64,000 bases of DNA from Novosphingobium sp. (GCA_024236175.1 JACKKY010000001.1:1116001-1180000); one strand, 5' to 3'; counted from the first letter of the stretch, positions 38,783 through 47,379 are shown. The notes: generated by a model from the letters alone, not told the origin. Numbers and translations: made by a program.

Positions 38783-40216
38783 ATGGGTAAGGAAACCGGC
38801 TTTCTCGAGCTTGACCGTCACGACCGCACCTATGCGGATCCGAAGGAGCGGCTGAACCACTACAAGGAATTCATGGTGCCGCTGCCTGAGCCAGATCTGA
38901 AGGCCCAGGCGTCGCGCTGCATGAATTGCGGCATTCCGCATTGCCATACCGGTTGCCCGGTCAACAACATCATCCCGGACTGGAACCATCTGGTCTATGA
39001 AGGCGATTGGCAGAACGCGCTCGAAGTCCTGCATTCGACCAACAACTTCCCGGAGTTCACCGGTCGTATCTGCCCTGCGCCCTGCGAGGCCGCCTGCACG
39101 CTGAACATCATCGACCAGCCGGTGACGATCAAGTCGATCGAATGCGAAATCGTCGATCGCGGCTGGCGCGAAGGCTGGATCGCGCCGCAGGTTCCCTCGC
39201 AGCGCACCGGCAAGTCGGTCGCGGTTATCGGCTCTGGCCCGGCGGGTATGGCCTGTGCCCAGCAACTCGCGCGCGCCGGGCACAGCGTCACCTTGTTCGA
39301 GAAGAACGACCGGGTCGGCGGGCTGCTGCGCTACGGCATTCCCGACTTCAAGATGGAAAAGCATCTCATCAACCGGCGGATGAAGCAGATGGAAGCGGAA
39401 GGCGTGGAGTTCCGCACGTCGACCGAGGTCGGAGTGAAAATCTCCGTGGCTTCGCTGAAGGACAATTTCGACGCGATCGTCTTTTCAGGAGGCGCGGAAG
39501 AACCCCGCCGGCTCGATATTCCCGGCGCCGAACTCCCCGGGGTCCACGTCGCGATGGATTTCCTGCGCCAGCAGAACAAGCGCAATGCCGGCGATGATGA
39601 AATCCGCGCCGCACCGGACGGCACGATTTCGGCGACCGGCAAGCACGTGATCGTGATCGGCGGCGGCGATACGGGTTCGGACTGCGTCGGCACCTCGAAC
39701 CGTCAGGGCGCGGCAAGCGTAACCCAGATCGAGATCATGCCCAAGCCGCCAGAGCACGAGGACAAGGCGATGACCTGGCCGGACTGGCCGCTCAAGCTGC
39801 GCACCTCTTCCAGCCACGAGGAAGGCGTGGACCGCGACTGGTCCGTGCTGACCAAGCGCGTGGTCGGCGACAACGCCGTTCAGGGTCTCGAATGCATCCG
39901 TATCGAATGGAAAGACGGCAAGATGGTCGAGATTCCGGGAAGCGAGTTCACGCTTCAGGCGGATCTTATCCTGCTGGCCATGGGCTTCCTCGGCCCGCGC
40001 AAGCAGGGTCTGCTCGATCAGGCCGGCGTCGATCTCGACCAGCGCGGCAACGTCTCGGCCAACACCGAGGACTACCAGACAAGCGATCCCAAGATCTTCG
40101 CCTGCGGCGACATGCGGCGCGGACAGTCACTGGTGGTCTGGGCGATTCGGGAGGGCCGCCAGTGCGCGCGCTCGGTCGACGAAATGCTGATGGGAACCAG
40201 CGAACTGCCGCGTTAG
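38783..40216 (+). CDS. gltD: Glutamate synthase (NADPH) small subunit
   Basis: GltD passes electrons from NADPH through FAD and two 4Fe-4S clusters to GltB. The 477-residue protein has the cluster cysteines in CMNCGIPHCHTGCPVNN and CPAPCEAACTL (residues about 40-105), the FAD motif VIGSGPAGMACAQQL near 152 and the NADPH motif VIGGGDTGSDC near 291. The C-terminal IFACGDMRRGQSLVVWAI is standard. The ATG at 38783 lies 13 bases after gltB, so the two form an operon. Confidence 0.98.
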   Translation: MGKETGFLELDRHDRTYADPKERLNHYKEFMVPLPEPDLKAQASRCMNCGIPHCHTGCPVNNIIPDWNHLVYEGDWQNALEVLHSTNNFPEFTGRICPAPCEAACTLNIIDQPVTIKSIECEIVDRGWREGWIAPQVPSQRTGKSVAVIGSGPAGMACAQQLARAGHSVTLFEKNDRVGGLLRYGIPDFKMEKHLINRRMKQMEAEGVEFRTSTEVGVKISVASLKDNFDAIVFSGGAEEPRRLDIPGAELPGVHVAMDFLRQQNKRNAGDDEIRAAPDGTISATGKHVIVIGGGDTGSDCVGTSNRQGAASVTQIEIMPKPPEHEDKAMTWPDWPLKLRTSSSHEEGVDRDWSVLTKRVVGDNAVQGLECIRIEWKDGKMVEIPGSEFTLQADLILLAMGFLGPRKQGLLDQAGVDLDQRGNVSANTEDYQTSDPKIFACGDMRRGQSLVVWAIREGRQCARSVDEMLMGTSELPR

Positions 40217-40270
40217 GCGTTGCCGGAAAGCATTGGTTTTCTCTCCGTCCGCAGCCAGGCGCGGCCCGGG

Positions 40271-40957
40271 TCAGCCCCGACGTGAGGATCTTGCCGTCGC
40301 GTCGGATGGAAGGCCTGCCGCCTCTCGGATGTCCTTGGTTGCGTCGAGCAGTTGCCGCGCCTGCGGATAGGCTTTGTTGAGCTTGGCCGTCGTGCGCTCG
40401 ATATCGGACAGCCTGACCGCCAATTCGCTTCTTGTCAGGATGCCTTTCGAGAGCAGCAGGCTGACCACTTCGAGCCATATCGCCTTGGCAGCATCGAACT
40501 CGCCGCGGGCGTAGATGTCGAGAATGGCGTCGCTGACCGGAACGGCCGGATCGGCGGCTCCCGACCGGACCGTTCGCGCCGGCCGCAGCCGCTCCTGCCT
40601 TGTCGCATCAGGGACTTTGGAAGTGGCAGGTCCGGCTGCCCATGGCCTGCGATCAGAATTCATGCGTAGCAGGCGTTCAAGGTCCATCTGATCAAGGGGG
40701 CGGCAGAATTCGATCCCGGCACGATTGCTTTTCAGCCAGCGTATCTTTCCTCTCAGGCCGAAAAACGATTCGGGATGTATGGAAACACTTTCCCCAACCG
40801 ATAAGAGAAACCTTCCCTGCGAAGAAATGCAGCATCCTTCCGGCGAAATGTCTTCGAGAATGACTTGCAATATATTTCCGGCGGAAGAGCGACAGGTCGA
40901 TGCGATTGCGACCTTGTGCCGTTGCGAGACCCTGGAAAGCATAGATGAATCAGGCAT
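40271..40957 (-). CDS. PilZ-domain protein
   Basis: A 228-residue protein with an N-terminal PilZ domain (residues about 8-95): SQRHKVAIAS replaces the usual RxxxR arginines only in part, while LEDISPEGCCI retains the DxSxxG motif. c-di-GMP binding may therefore be weakened. The C-terminal part after a Pro/Arg-rich linker is helical (DAILDIYARGEFDAAKAIWLEV, in part) and unassigned. The ATG at 40957 has GGAG 7 bases upstream, which favours it over the longer frame that opens at 41038. It is convergent with gltD. Confidence 0.78.
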   Translation of the reverse strand: MPDSSMLSRVSQRHKVAIASTCRSSAGNILQVILEDISPEGCCISSQGRFLLSVGESVSIHPESFFGLRGKIRWLKSNRAGIEFCRPLDQMDLERLLRMNSDRRPWAAGPATSKVPDATRQERLRPARTVRSGAADPAVPVSDAILDIYARGEFDAAKAIWLEVVSLLLSKGILTRSELAVRLSDIERTTAKLNKAYPQARQLLDATKDIREAAGLPSDATARSSRRG

Positions 40958-41104
40958 AGAAAAACTCCATGTCGATTCGGAGTAGTCTCGAATAGTAAAT
41001 TTTATTCTATTTCGTATGCTCCAAAACGACTTAGGCAATAACTCAGAATTTCGTTATTTCCTTTTTGGATATCTATAAATACGGTATTGCCATTTCGCTG
41101 GAAA
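40958..41104. other. AT-rich intergenic region upstream of the PilZ gene
   Basis: These 147 bases between the two minus-strand genes are markedly richer in A and T than anything around them (for example TAAATTTTATTCTATTTCG). They should hold the promoter of the PilZ gene. I see no coding frame and no clear inverted repeat. Confidence 0.5.
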
Positions 41105-41437
41105 TCATCGCTGCGAAGCACAGCTCACACATTGTGTGACGCTTGGGTCGTGTTCAAGTCGCGTCCCGGCAATTTCTTCGCCACAGGTCAGGCACCAGCC
41201 CCATTCGTCCTGTTCGATACGCTGAAGCGCGGCCTGAATACGAAGCCGTTCAGCCTTGCGGCGTTTCTCTGCTGCCAGGGCCATGGCCTGCACCTGCAAG
41301 GCGTCCATTCGCGAGAGCCTGCCCACGCTGTCCTGCTCCAGGGTCACCGGTGCGCGCGCTTCGGCGCTGATGCGGTCTTCCTCATCAAGCTCTGCTTGGC
41401 GGGCAAGCAGGCGGGACCGGGCCTCACTTTCGTCCAT
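41105..41437 (-). CDS. DksA/TraR-family C4 zinc-finger protein
   Basis: A 110-residue protein with an acidic coiled-coil first half and a C-terminal four-cysteine zinc finger CLTCGEEI...VTQCVSC (about residues 82-106). DksA/TraR proteins enter the RNA polymerase secondary channel and modulate transcription with ppGpp. This one is shorter than DksA (about 150) and longer than TraR (about 73), resembling the short paralogues common in alphaproteobacteria. The acidic tip is less clear, so activity on polymerase is inferred. Confidence 0.85.
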   Translation of the reverse strand: MDESEARSRLLARQAELDEEDRISAEARAPVTLEQDSVGRLSRMDALQVQAMALAAEKRRKAERLRIQAALQRIEQDEWGWCLTCGEEIAGTRLEHDPSVTQCVSCASQR

Positions 41438-41571
41438 CGTCCGATTCTACCAATCCGTGGTCGGTCGTCCATCCGCTTGTGGAACTGTTCCGACCGCCTG
41501 CTAAGCTGACTGCCAGTTCAATGGTTCGATGGACTGAAGGCACAGTTCAAGACAGACAAGAGGTGGGAGAG

Positions 41572-42573
41572 ATGGCCGTGCGTGACGAATTCGGGCTTAC
41601 CAGACGCAAGGCGATGATGCTTGGTGCGGTCGGTGGACTGGCGGCTACTGCAACGCCGGGCCGTGCTGTGTCGAAGACCGCCCCTGCCGGCACGTTCGAA
41701 ATTCTGGCGGAGGGGCTGGCCTTTCCCGAAGGACCGGTCGCCATGCCCGACGGTTCCGTCATCCTCGTCGAGTTGACGGCGGGCCAGGTCACACGTTGCT
41801 GGAATGGTCGGACCGAGGTGGTCAGCAAGGTCGGCGGCGGCCCGAACGGTGCGCAAGTCGGGCCCGACGGGGCGCTGTATATCTGCAATTCGGGAGGCGT
41901 GGACCCGAGTAATTCCCACCTTGCCGACCCGAGCAAGCCGGGCCGGATCGAACGGCTCGATCTCGATACCGGCAAGGTCGAGCGGCTGTACGACCGCGTG
42001 GGTGACAGGCCCCTTTCCGCACCGAACGACCTCGTGTTCGACGCAGACGGCGGGATCTGGTTCACAGATTTCGGAAAGGTCCTCGAGCACGGATATGGAA
42101 GAGGCGGCGTCTACTACTGCCGACCGGACGGTAGTTCGATCCGCGAGATCGACTACGGTGCCTCCGGCTACAACGGCATCGGCCTCTCACCGGACGGCAA
42201 GGCGCTGTATTTCGCGATGAACCATTCGGCGAGGCTCTATCGGATGACGATCGAGGGTGCCGGCGAGGTCACGCAAGACGAGAATGGGACGGGGCCGAAA
42301 AAGGAATTCGTCGGCGTCAGTTCAAGCGGTGTCGAATTCGACAGCCTTGCCGTCACCCGTTCCGGCAATGTTTGCATCGGCACCAATTTCGATGGGGGGA
42401 TTACGACGATTTCACTGTCAGGCGAGACATCGTTCATGCCGTTGCCCGAAAAGATGGTGACCAATATCGCCTTTGGCGGTCGAGACATGCGCGATGCCTT
42501 TCTGACCTGGGCCGTGAGCGGACGGCTTGTCAGAATGCGCTGGAGCGAGCCGGGGCTCAGGCTGAATTTCTAG
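41572..42573 (+). CDS. SMP-30/gluconolactonase-like protein with Tat signal
   Basis: A 333-residue beta-propeller of the SMP-30/gluconolactonase/LRE family, whose members are calcium- or zinc-dependent lactonases. The family motifs FPEGPVAMPDGSV, GGPNGAQVGPDGALYICNSGG, APNDLVFDADGGIWFTDFG and YNGIGLSPDGKALYF are spaced as propeller blades. The N-terminus LTRRKAMMLGAVGGLAATA has a twin-arginine motif at residues 11-12, so the enzyme is probably exported folded to the periplasm. The ATG at 41572 follows GGTGGGAGA. It stands alone; the lactone is unknown. Confidence 0.87.
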   Translation: MAVRDEFGLTRRKAMMLGAVGGLAATATPGRAVSKTAPAGTFEILAEGLAFPEGPVAMPDGSVILVELTAGQVTRCWNGRTEVVSKVGGGPNGAQVGPDGALYICNSGGVDPSNSHLADPSKPGRIERLDLDTGKVERLYDRVGDRPLSAPNDLVFDADGGIWFTDFGKVLEHGYGRGGVYYCRPDGSSIREIDYGASGYNGIGLSPDGKALYFAMNHSARLYRMTIEGAGEVTQDENGTGPKKEFVGVSSSGVEFDSLAVTRSGNVCIGTNFDGGITTISLSGETSFMPLPEKMVTNIAFGGRDMRDAFLTWAVSGRLVRMRWSEPGLRLNF

Positions 42574-42683
42574 AGGCTGGCCATCTCCCCTCCAAGATGT
42601 CTCCCGGACCAGCCAAGTCCGTGACACTCACCGCCGGGTCGAATGAAGTCCAGGCCACCCCGCAAGGCAAGCCGGATGAGTGC

Positions 42684-43361
42684 TCACCAATCGATCGCGC
42701 CACGCCCCTGCGCTTCGAGGAACTGATTGGCCTTGCTGAAGTGCTTGCATCCGAAGAAGCCGGAATGAGCCGAAAGCGGGCTGGGATGCGGAGCGGTGAG
42801 CACCAGATGCCGCCCGTTCATCAGGCCGGGCACGCGAGACGCCTTCTTTCGCGCATGGCTCCCCCACAGCATGAACACGCACGGTTCTTCCTTGGCGGCG
42901 ACCGCCGCGACGGCAGCGTCGGTGATCGGCTCCCAACCGAGTTGCTGGTGCGAACCGGCGCGCCCTTGCTCGACTGTCAGCGAATTGTTCAGCAGCAACA
43001 CGCCCTGGCGCGCCCAGTGTTCCAGATTGCCGTGCTGCTGGGGAGCTATTCCGAGGTCGGCCTCGAGCTCCTTGTATATGTTGACCAGCGAGGGCGGCGT
43101 CTTGATCCCATCGGGAACAGAGAATGCCAGGCCATGCGCCTGCCCCGGCCCGTGGTAGGGATCCTGGCCGAGAATGACGACCTTTACCTTGTCGAGCGGT
43201 GTGAGTTCCAAGGCACGCAGGCGGCTTCCGCGAGGTGGGTATATGCGCTTGCCGGCTGCTTCCTGCGCTTTCAGGAAACCACCCAGTTTCCTTGACTCAC
43301 GTGTCGCCAGAACCGGTTCGATTGCCGGCTTCCAGGTTTCCGGAACCGCGTCCGCCGACAT
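42684..43361 (-). CDS. ung: Uracil-DNA glycosylase, family 1
   Basis: Ung removes uracil from DNA. The 225-residue protein has the catalytic water-activating motif GQDPYHG (Asp67), the uracil pocket LLLNNSLTV, and the minor-groove loop HPSPLSAH near residue 190. All key residues are intact and the length is normal. It is divergent from the RNase D-like gene, 58 bases apart. Confidence 0.97.
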   Translation of the reverse strand: MSADAVPETWKPAIEPVLATRESRKLGGFLKAQEAAGKRIYPPRGSRLRALELTPLDKVKVVILGQDPYHGPGQAHGLAFSVPDGIKTPPSLVNIYKELEADLGIAPQQHGNLEHWARQGVLLLNNSLTVEQGRAGSHQQLGWEPITDAAVAAVAAKEEPCVFMLWGSHARKKASRVPGLMNGRHLVLTAPHPSPLSAHSGFFGCKHFSKANQFLEAQGRGAIDW

Positions 43362-43419
43362 CGGCCTTGCTCCAAACCCCTTCCGTTCAAACGAAGATCA
43401 GCCTAAGCACTTTCTCCAT

Positions 43420-44037
43420 ATGGCTGTCCATCTCCACGAAGAAGATCTCCCCGAAGGCGTGCTGGCGCCCGGGCCCCTCGCGATCGATACCGAAACAATG
43501 GGCCTGATCACCAGGCGCGACCGGCTGTGCGTCGTCCAGATTTCCGACGGAGGCGGCGACGAGCATCTGGTCCGGTTCTCACCTGACAGTGATTTTTCAG
43601 CGCCGAATCTGAAAGCGGTGCTCAGCGATCCTTCACGGCTGAAGCTTTATCACTTCGCGCGTTTCGACCTCGCGGCGATTCAGCACTACCTCGGCGTGAT
43701 GGCCGCGCCGGTATTCTGCACCAAGATCGCCTCCAAGCTGGTCCGCACCTATACCGACCGCCACGGGCTCAAGGATCTGGTCCGCGAACTGCTTGGCAAG
43801 GAGATATCAAAGCAACAGCAGTCGAGCGACTGGGGCGGCGCTGAGCTGTCCGATGCACAACGCGACTATGCGGCGTCGGACGTGCGCTACCTTCACGGCA
43901 TGCATGCCGTATTGGTGGAACGGCTGGCCCGGGAAGGCCGGACCGAAATCGCCCAGGCCTGCTTCGATTTCCTGCCTACGCGCGCGTTGCTCGATCTGGC
44001 AGGCTGGCCCGATCACGATATCTTCAGTCACGAATGA
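43420..44037 (+). CDS. RNase D-like 3'-5' exonuclease
   Basis: A 205-residue DEDD-type exonuclease, only the catalytic domain of RNase D, lacking the HRDC domains of full-length Rnd. Catalytic residues are Asp23 and Glu25 in AIDTETMGL, an Asp in HFARFDLAAI near residue 86, and YAASDVRYLHGMH with the last Asp. Such short forms are common in alphaproteobacteria and process tRNA or other RNA ends. Its stop overlaps the lptC start by four bases, so it is the first gene of an exonuclease-lptC-lptA operon. Confidence 0.92.
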   Translation: MAVHLHEEDLPEGVLAPGPLAIDTETMGLITRRDRLCVVQISDGGGDEHLVRFSPDSDFSAPNLKAVLSDPSRLKLYHFARFDLAAIQHYLGVMAAPVFCTKIASKLVRTYTDRHGLKDLVRELLGKEISKQQQSSDWGGAELSDAQRDYAASDVRYLHGMHAVLVERLAREGRTEIAQACFDFLPTRALLDLAGWPDHDIFSHE

Positions 44038-44681
44038 CGGCCGAAGCAGACCTAATCCGGGATCGGCGTCGGGCGTTTGCCGCGCCCGGCGGTTCGCATG
44101 ATCGTCTGATCGGCTTCCTAGCCAAGGCGCTTCCTGCTGCGATCGGCGTCGTCGCCGCGATCATGGTCCTGGCGCCGCTGTCGCCACGAGGGGAGATCAG
44201 CTTCCTGCTGGACCGTAACAAGGTGGCGATCACCGGCCAGCGCATCGAGGTGGAGCGGGCCATGTACCGCGGCCAGGACAGCCAGGGACGCCCGTTCGTG
44301 CTCACAGCGGGCAAGGCGGTGCAAGCCACTTCAAGACTGCCGATCGTGGAAATGGAAGACCTCGTAGCCAGCATGGAGCTTTCGGACGGACCGGCGCAGC
44401 TAAAGGCCCGGGAAGGCTCGTACAATTTCGATACCGAAAGGGTTTCGGTCCAGGGTCCGGTGAATTTCAGGGCCGCCGACGGCTACCAGATGGTGACCAA
44501 CAACGTCGAAATCGATCTCAAGACCCGCAAGGCCGTCGGTTCGGGCGGTGTCGAGGGCGCGGTTCCGACAGGCAGTTTCAGCGCCGACCGGATCGTCGCC
44601 GATCTCGGCGAACGGACGGTCGCGCTCGAAGGGAATGCACGGCTGCGTATGACGCCCGGCAAGCTGAGGATCCCGCAATGA
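44034..44681 (+). CDS. lptC: LPS export protein LptC
   Basis: LptC is the bitopic inner-membrane protein that takes LPS from LptB2FG and hands it to LptA. The 215-residue protein has one membrane helix at about residues 25-46 followed by a periplasmic beta-jellyroll (VEMEDLVASMEL, LKAREGSYNFDTERVSVQGPV, in part; VEIDLKTRKAVGSGGVEG). Start and stop overlap the flanking genes by ATGA, indicating coupled translation with the exonuclease gene and lptA. Confidence 0.9.
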   Translation: MTAEADLIRDRRRAFAAPGGSHDRLIGFLAKALPAAIGVVAAIMVLAPLSPRGEISFLLDRNKVAITGQRIEVERAMYRGQDSQGRPFVLTAGKAVQATSRLPIVEMEDLVASMELSDGPAQLKAREGSYNFDTERVSVQGPVNFRAADGYQMVTNNVEIDLKTRKAVGSGGVEGAVPTGSFSADRIVADLGERTVALEGNARLRMTPGKLRIPQ

Positions 44682-45220
44682 CGATTCGCAACTCCCATTT
44701 CCACCCGGTTCGAATTGCGTTGGGCGCGTTCGTGGCTGCAAGCGCCCTGTTCGCCGGGTGGCAGCAGCTCGACGCGCAGGCGATCGCAAGTCACAACAGC
44801 GATGCGCCGGTGGATTACGCGGCTGACCGGATCGAGCTGCAGGAACGTCAGGACCGGGTCGTCCTCTCGGGCAACGTCGACATCACCCAGGCGGACCTTC
44901 GGCTTCGCGCTGCGAGGACGACCGTCGCCTACACGCGGGAAGGCTCGCTCAAGATCCAGCGGATAGATGCGACCGGCGGCGTTCTGGTCACGCGCGGCAA
45001 TGAAAGCGCGCGCGGGGACGTGGCGATTTACGATTTCAACCGGCGGATCATCACCATGGTAGGCAACGTCAGGCTGCAAAGCGGCGGCGATACGCTCAAC
45101 GGTGGCCGGATGGTGATCGATCTCAACAGCGGCGTATCCAGCGTGGACGGAAGCGCAGCGGGCTCGGCCTCCTCAAGCGGCCGCGTCTCCGGCTCCTTCG
45201 CAGCACCCAAACACAACTGA
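44678..45220 (+). CDS. lptA: LPS transport periplasmic protein LptA
   Basis: LptA forms the periplasmic bridge for LPS. The 180-residue protein has a signal peptide (residues about 1-25) and the OstA-like repeat pattern: DYAADRIELQERQDRVVLSGNVDITQADLRLRA (in part), ARGDVAIYDFNRRIITMVGNVRLQSGGDTLNG, in part, and MVIDLNSGVSSVDG. The C-terminus is Ser/Gly-rich. In many alphaproteobacteria lptB and rpoN follow; here they do not, and a strong inverted repeat and a phage-like cassette come next. Confidence 0.92.
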   Translation: MTIRNSHFHPVRIALGAFVAASALFAGWQQLDAQAIASHNSDAPVDYAADRIELQERQDRVVLSGNVDITQADLRLRAARTTVAYTREGSLKIQRIDATGGVLVTRGNESARGDVAIYDFNRRIITMVGNVRLQSGGDTLNGGRMVIDLNSGVSSVDGSAAGSASSSGRVSGSFAAPKHN

Positions 45221-45239
45221 TCCACCGCACAAGCAGCGC

Positions 45240-45285
45240 AATCCACGCCCTTCAGGCTCGCGTGTCCGCAGCCGAGGCGTGGATT
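45240..45285 (+). terminator. Long stem-loop downstream of lptA
   Basis: AATCCACGCC (45240-45249) and GGCGTGGATT (45276-45285) are perfect 10-base inverted arms. The 26-base loop can form an inner stem GGCT/AGCC. It starts 20 bases after the lptA stop. The following TTCC GCTTTCC is only weakly U-rich, so this may be a terminator, an RNA-stabilising 3' end, or a small structured RNA. Confidence 0.5.
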
Positions 45286-45292
45286 CCGCTTT

Positions 45293-45315
45293 CCTATATA
45301 TAACCATATAGGTTA
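45293..45315. promoter_or_regulatory. Nested AT-rich palindromes upstream of the phage-like cassette
   Basis: CCTATAT/ATATAGG (45293-45312) and TAACC/GGTTA around ATATA (45301-45315) overlap one another. They lie about 140 bases before the first gene of the cassette, in the only AT-rich part of that gap. They could be operator sites over a promoter; no regulator is identified. Confidence 0.4.
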
Positions 45316-45454
45316 GTTCGGCAGGCAGTCGCAGACTTTATCGGTTTGCGAGGAAGCGGGTCGGCGCGGCGCATCAAAGAATGCGGAGCCGAAAAGTCAC
45401 GCGAATCGGTGCCAAGTCCCGAGCCTCGCGACCGGCAATCAAGGAGAACAGCCC

Positions 45455-45862
45455 ATGTCACTTCAATATTCGGTCACCGTGCGCAATGCCAAGCTCGATG
45501 CCGTCGAAACCTCGATCGGGGCAGACGCCGTCATGAAAGTCAGGACAGGCGCACCGCCGGCAGACTGTTCCCTCGCGGACAGCGGCTCGGTGCTCGCCAC
45601 GCTCAACCTCCCCTCCGACTGGATGGCAGCGGCGGCAGGCGGGTCGAAATCGAAGAACGGCAGCTGGGAAGACACCAGCGCGGATGGCACGGGGACCGCC
45701 GGGCATTTCCGAATCTACGATTCGGGCGGCAGCGCATGCCACATACAGGGCACGATCACCGCGACCAGCGGAGGCGGCGACATGGAGGTCGACAACACCA
45801 GCTTTGCCGCGGGTCAGCAGTTCCAGGTCACCAGTTTCACCATCACCGCCGGCAACGCCTGA
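45455..45862 (+). CDS. Phage-like structural protein (135 aa), first gene of tail cassette
   Basis: A 135-residue protein starting MSLQYSVTVRNAKLDAVETSIG and continuing MKVRTGAPPADCSLADSGSVLATLNLPSDWM, in part, then HFRIYDSGGSACHIQGTITA. This pattern recurs in small proteins of tailed-phage and prophage structural regions next to tail-fibre genes; the molecular role is unknown. AAGGAGAACAG gives an excellent ribosome site. No signal peptide. The next gene follows after 14 bases. Confidence 0.65.
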   Translation: MSLQYSVTVRNAKLDAVETSIGADAVMKVRTGAPPADCSLADSGSVLATLNLPSDWMAAAAGGSKSKNGSWEDTSADGTGTAGHFRIYDSGGSACHIQGTITATSGGGDMEVDNTSFAAGQQFQVTSFTITAGNA

Positions 45863-45876
45863 CCGGAGGCTGAGCG

Positions 45877-47379
45877 TTGGAAACAAACGTCCTGCTGACG
45901 TCCGGTTCGACCTGGACGGTTCCTGTCGACTGGAACGACAGCTCAAGCCAGATCATCTGTATCGGCGGCGGCGGGGGCGGCGCGCGCCCCTTCGCGAACA
46001 ATGCGGGCGGCGGAGGCGGAGGCGGCGGCGCCTGGTCGTCAGTTTCAGGAATCGGCCTTACTCCCGGCGCGACGGTGCATGTCAACATCGGCTCCGCCGG
46101 CGCGGGTGCGACGGCGTTCGGACACAGCGGCGACAACGGCGGCGACAGCTGGCTCAACAAGACGGCCGCTTCACCGCCCGCTTCCACAAGCGAGGGAGTT
46201 CTTGCCAAGGGCGGCTCAGCCGGCAGCACCTCCAGCGGAGGCGCGGGCGGCGCGGCTGTCGCGGGAATTGGAACGAGCAGGCACAGCGGCGGCCCGGGCG
46301 GAGATGGCGGCCCGACACCGGGAGGTGCGGGTGGCGGGGGCTCCGCCGCTAGTGAGAACGGCGACGGCTTTGCCGGAGGCGCCAGTGCGGCAGCCCGGAG
46401 CGGGGGCGCAGGCGGGGGCGGCGGCGGCGGCAATTCCGGCAATCCGGGGGCGGCCGGCGCAGACGGGGGCAATGGCAGCGAATATCCGATCACCGCCGGA
46501 GGCAACGCCGGTGGCGGAGGCGGGGGCGGAGGCGGCGGAGAGGGCAACGTCAACAGCGGAACCGGCGGTTCGGGCGGAGATGCGGGCCTGTTCGGCGGTG
46601 GCGGCGGAGGTGGCGGAAGCGCCGACCAGTTCGGGGCGGGCGGCTTGGGCGGCAACGGCGCCCAAGGTTGCATCATTATTTTCTACACCCCGGCCCTCAA
46701 TGCCGGCGCCGCGATTGCGGAGCAGGACGATGTAATCGCCACGGCAAGCAAACTGGTCATTGCGGCGGCTGCGGCACCGTCAGAATCTGGGGATCTTGCG
46801 GCCTCGGAGGCCGTCATACGGCTTTCCGGCGAGGGAGACTGCAGCGAGGCTGGCGATCACCCGACTGTGCAGGGCAAGCTCAGCCTGGCTGCCGGAATCA
46901 CAATCACGCAGGAAAGCGACACGCTCTCCGCCGGTGGCGACTTCGCGGGCGTCGAAGGCTCGTTGCAAGCCAGCAGCGCAAACGACGCCATTGAAGCACA
47001 GGCAATGCTTGGACTCGCAGCGGCTGCGGCGATCGATCAGGCAGGCGATACCGCCGGCGCGGCGGGCGAACTGGCGCTGACGGGCTTTTGCGGGATCGAC
47101 GAAGCCGATGACTCCGCCCAAGCTGCAGCGGCAATTCGTCTATCAGCTCTGGCAGCGCTTGCCGGACAAGGCGACGCTTCATTGGGGACAGGCAGGCTCC
47201 CCGTCAGCGCGGACCTTGCAACCATCGAAAGCGGGGACGCCGGCGCTGCACTGCTCCATCGCGTACTCCAACCCACCGCAGCACGTACAGTCCGCTTCGG
47301 CACAGCCTTGCTGGCGAACCGGACAATCCGCTTCGCCCCGTCGCGCCTTTCAGTCCGCACACTCAGTTTCGAGGAGTAG
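45877..47379 (+). CDS. Glycine-rich tail-fibre/adhesin-like protein with 20-22-residue repeats
   Basis: A 500-residue protein in three parts. Residues about 1-30 (TSGSTWTVPVDWNDSSSQII) resemble the lead of phage glycine-rich fibre domains. Residues 30-265 are dominated by Gly runs, as in T-even adhesin tips. Residues 275-440 are about nine Ala-rich imperfect repeats with the core A-x-I-x-(E/Q)-x-x-D-x-x-x-A, for example ITITQESDTLSAGGD and AAIDQAGDTAGAAGEL. The last 60 residues are basic and hydrophobic (TVRFGTALLANRTIRFAP). Start is TTG at 45877 with GGAGG upstream. It has no signal peptide, which fits a virion-type protein better than a secreted adhesin. Confidence 0.65.
   Translation: METNVLLTSGSTWTVPVDWNDSSSQIICIGGGGGGARPFANNAGGGGGGGGAWSSVSGIGLTPGATVHVNIGSAGAGATAFGHSGDNGGDSWLNKTAASPPASTSEGVLAKGGSAGSTSSGGAGGAAVAGIGTSRHSGGPGGDGGPTPGGAGGGGSAASENGDGFAGGASAAARSGGAGGGGGGGNSGNPGAAGADGGNGSEYPITAGGNAGGGGGGGGGGEGNVNSGTGGSGGDAGLFGGGGGGGGSADQFGAGGLGGNGAQGCIIIFYTPALNAGAAIAEQDDVIATASKLVIAAAAAPSESGDLAASEAVIRLSGEGDCSEAGDHPTVQGKLSLAAGITITQESDTLSAGGDFAGVEGSLQASSANDAIEAQAMLGLAAAAAIDQAGDTAGAAGELALTGFCGIDEADDSAQAAAAIRLSALAALAGQGDASLGTGRLPVSADLATIESGDAGAALLHRVLQPTAARTVRFGTALLANRTIRFAPSRLSVRTLSFEE

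Noticed and set aside
42575..42614. GGCTGG/CCAGCC inverted repeat between the SMP-30 gene and ung
   Set aside because: Only six base pairs with a 28-base loop and no U-tract; such pairs are expected by chance.
45843..46676. Proline-rich minus-strand frame opposite the glycine-rich gene
   Set aside because: Poly-proline is simply the complement of GGC/GGN glycine codons; the plus strand has ribosome sites and operon spacing.
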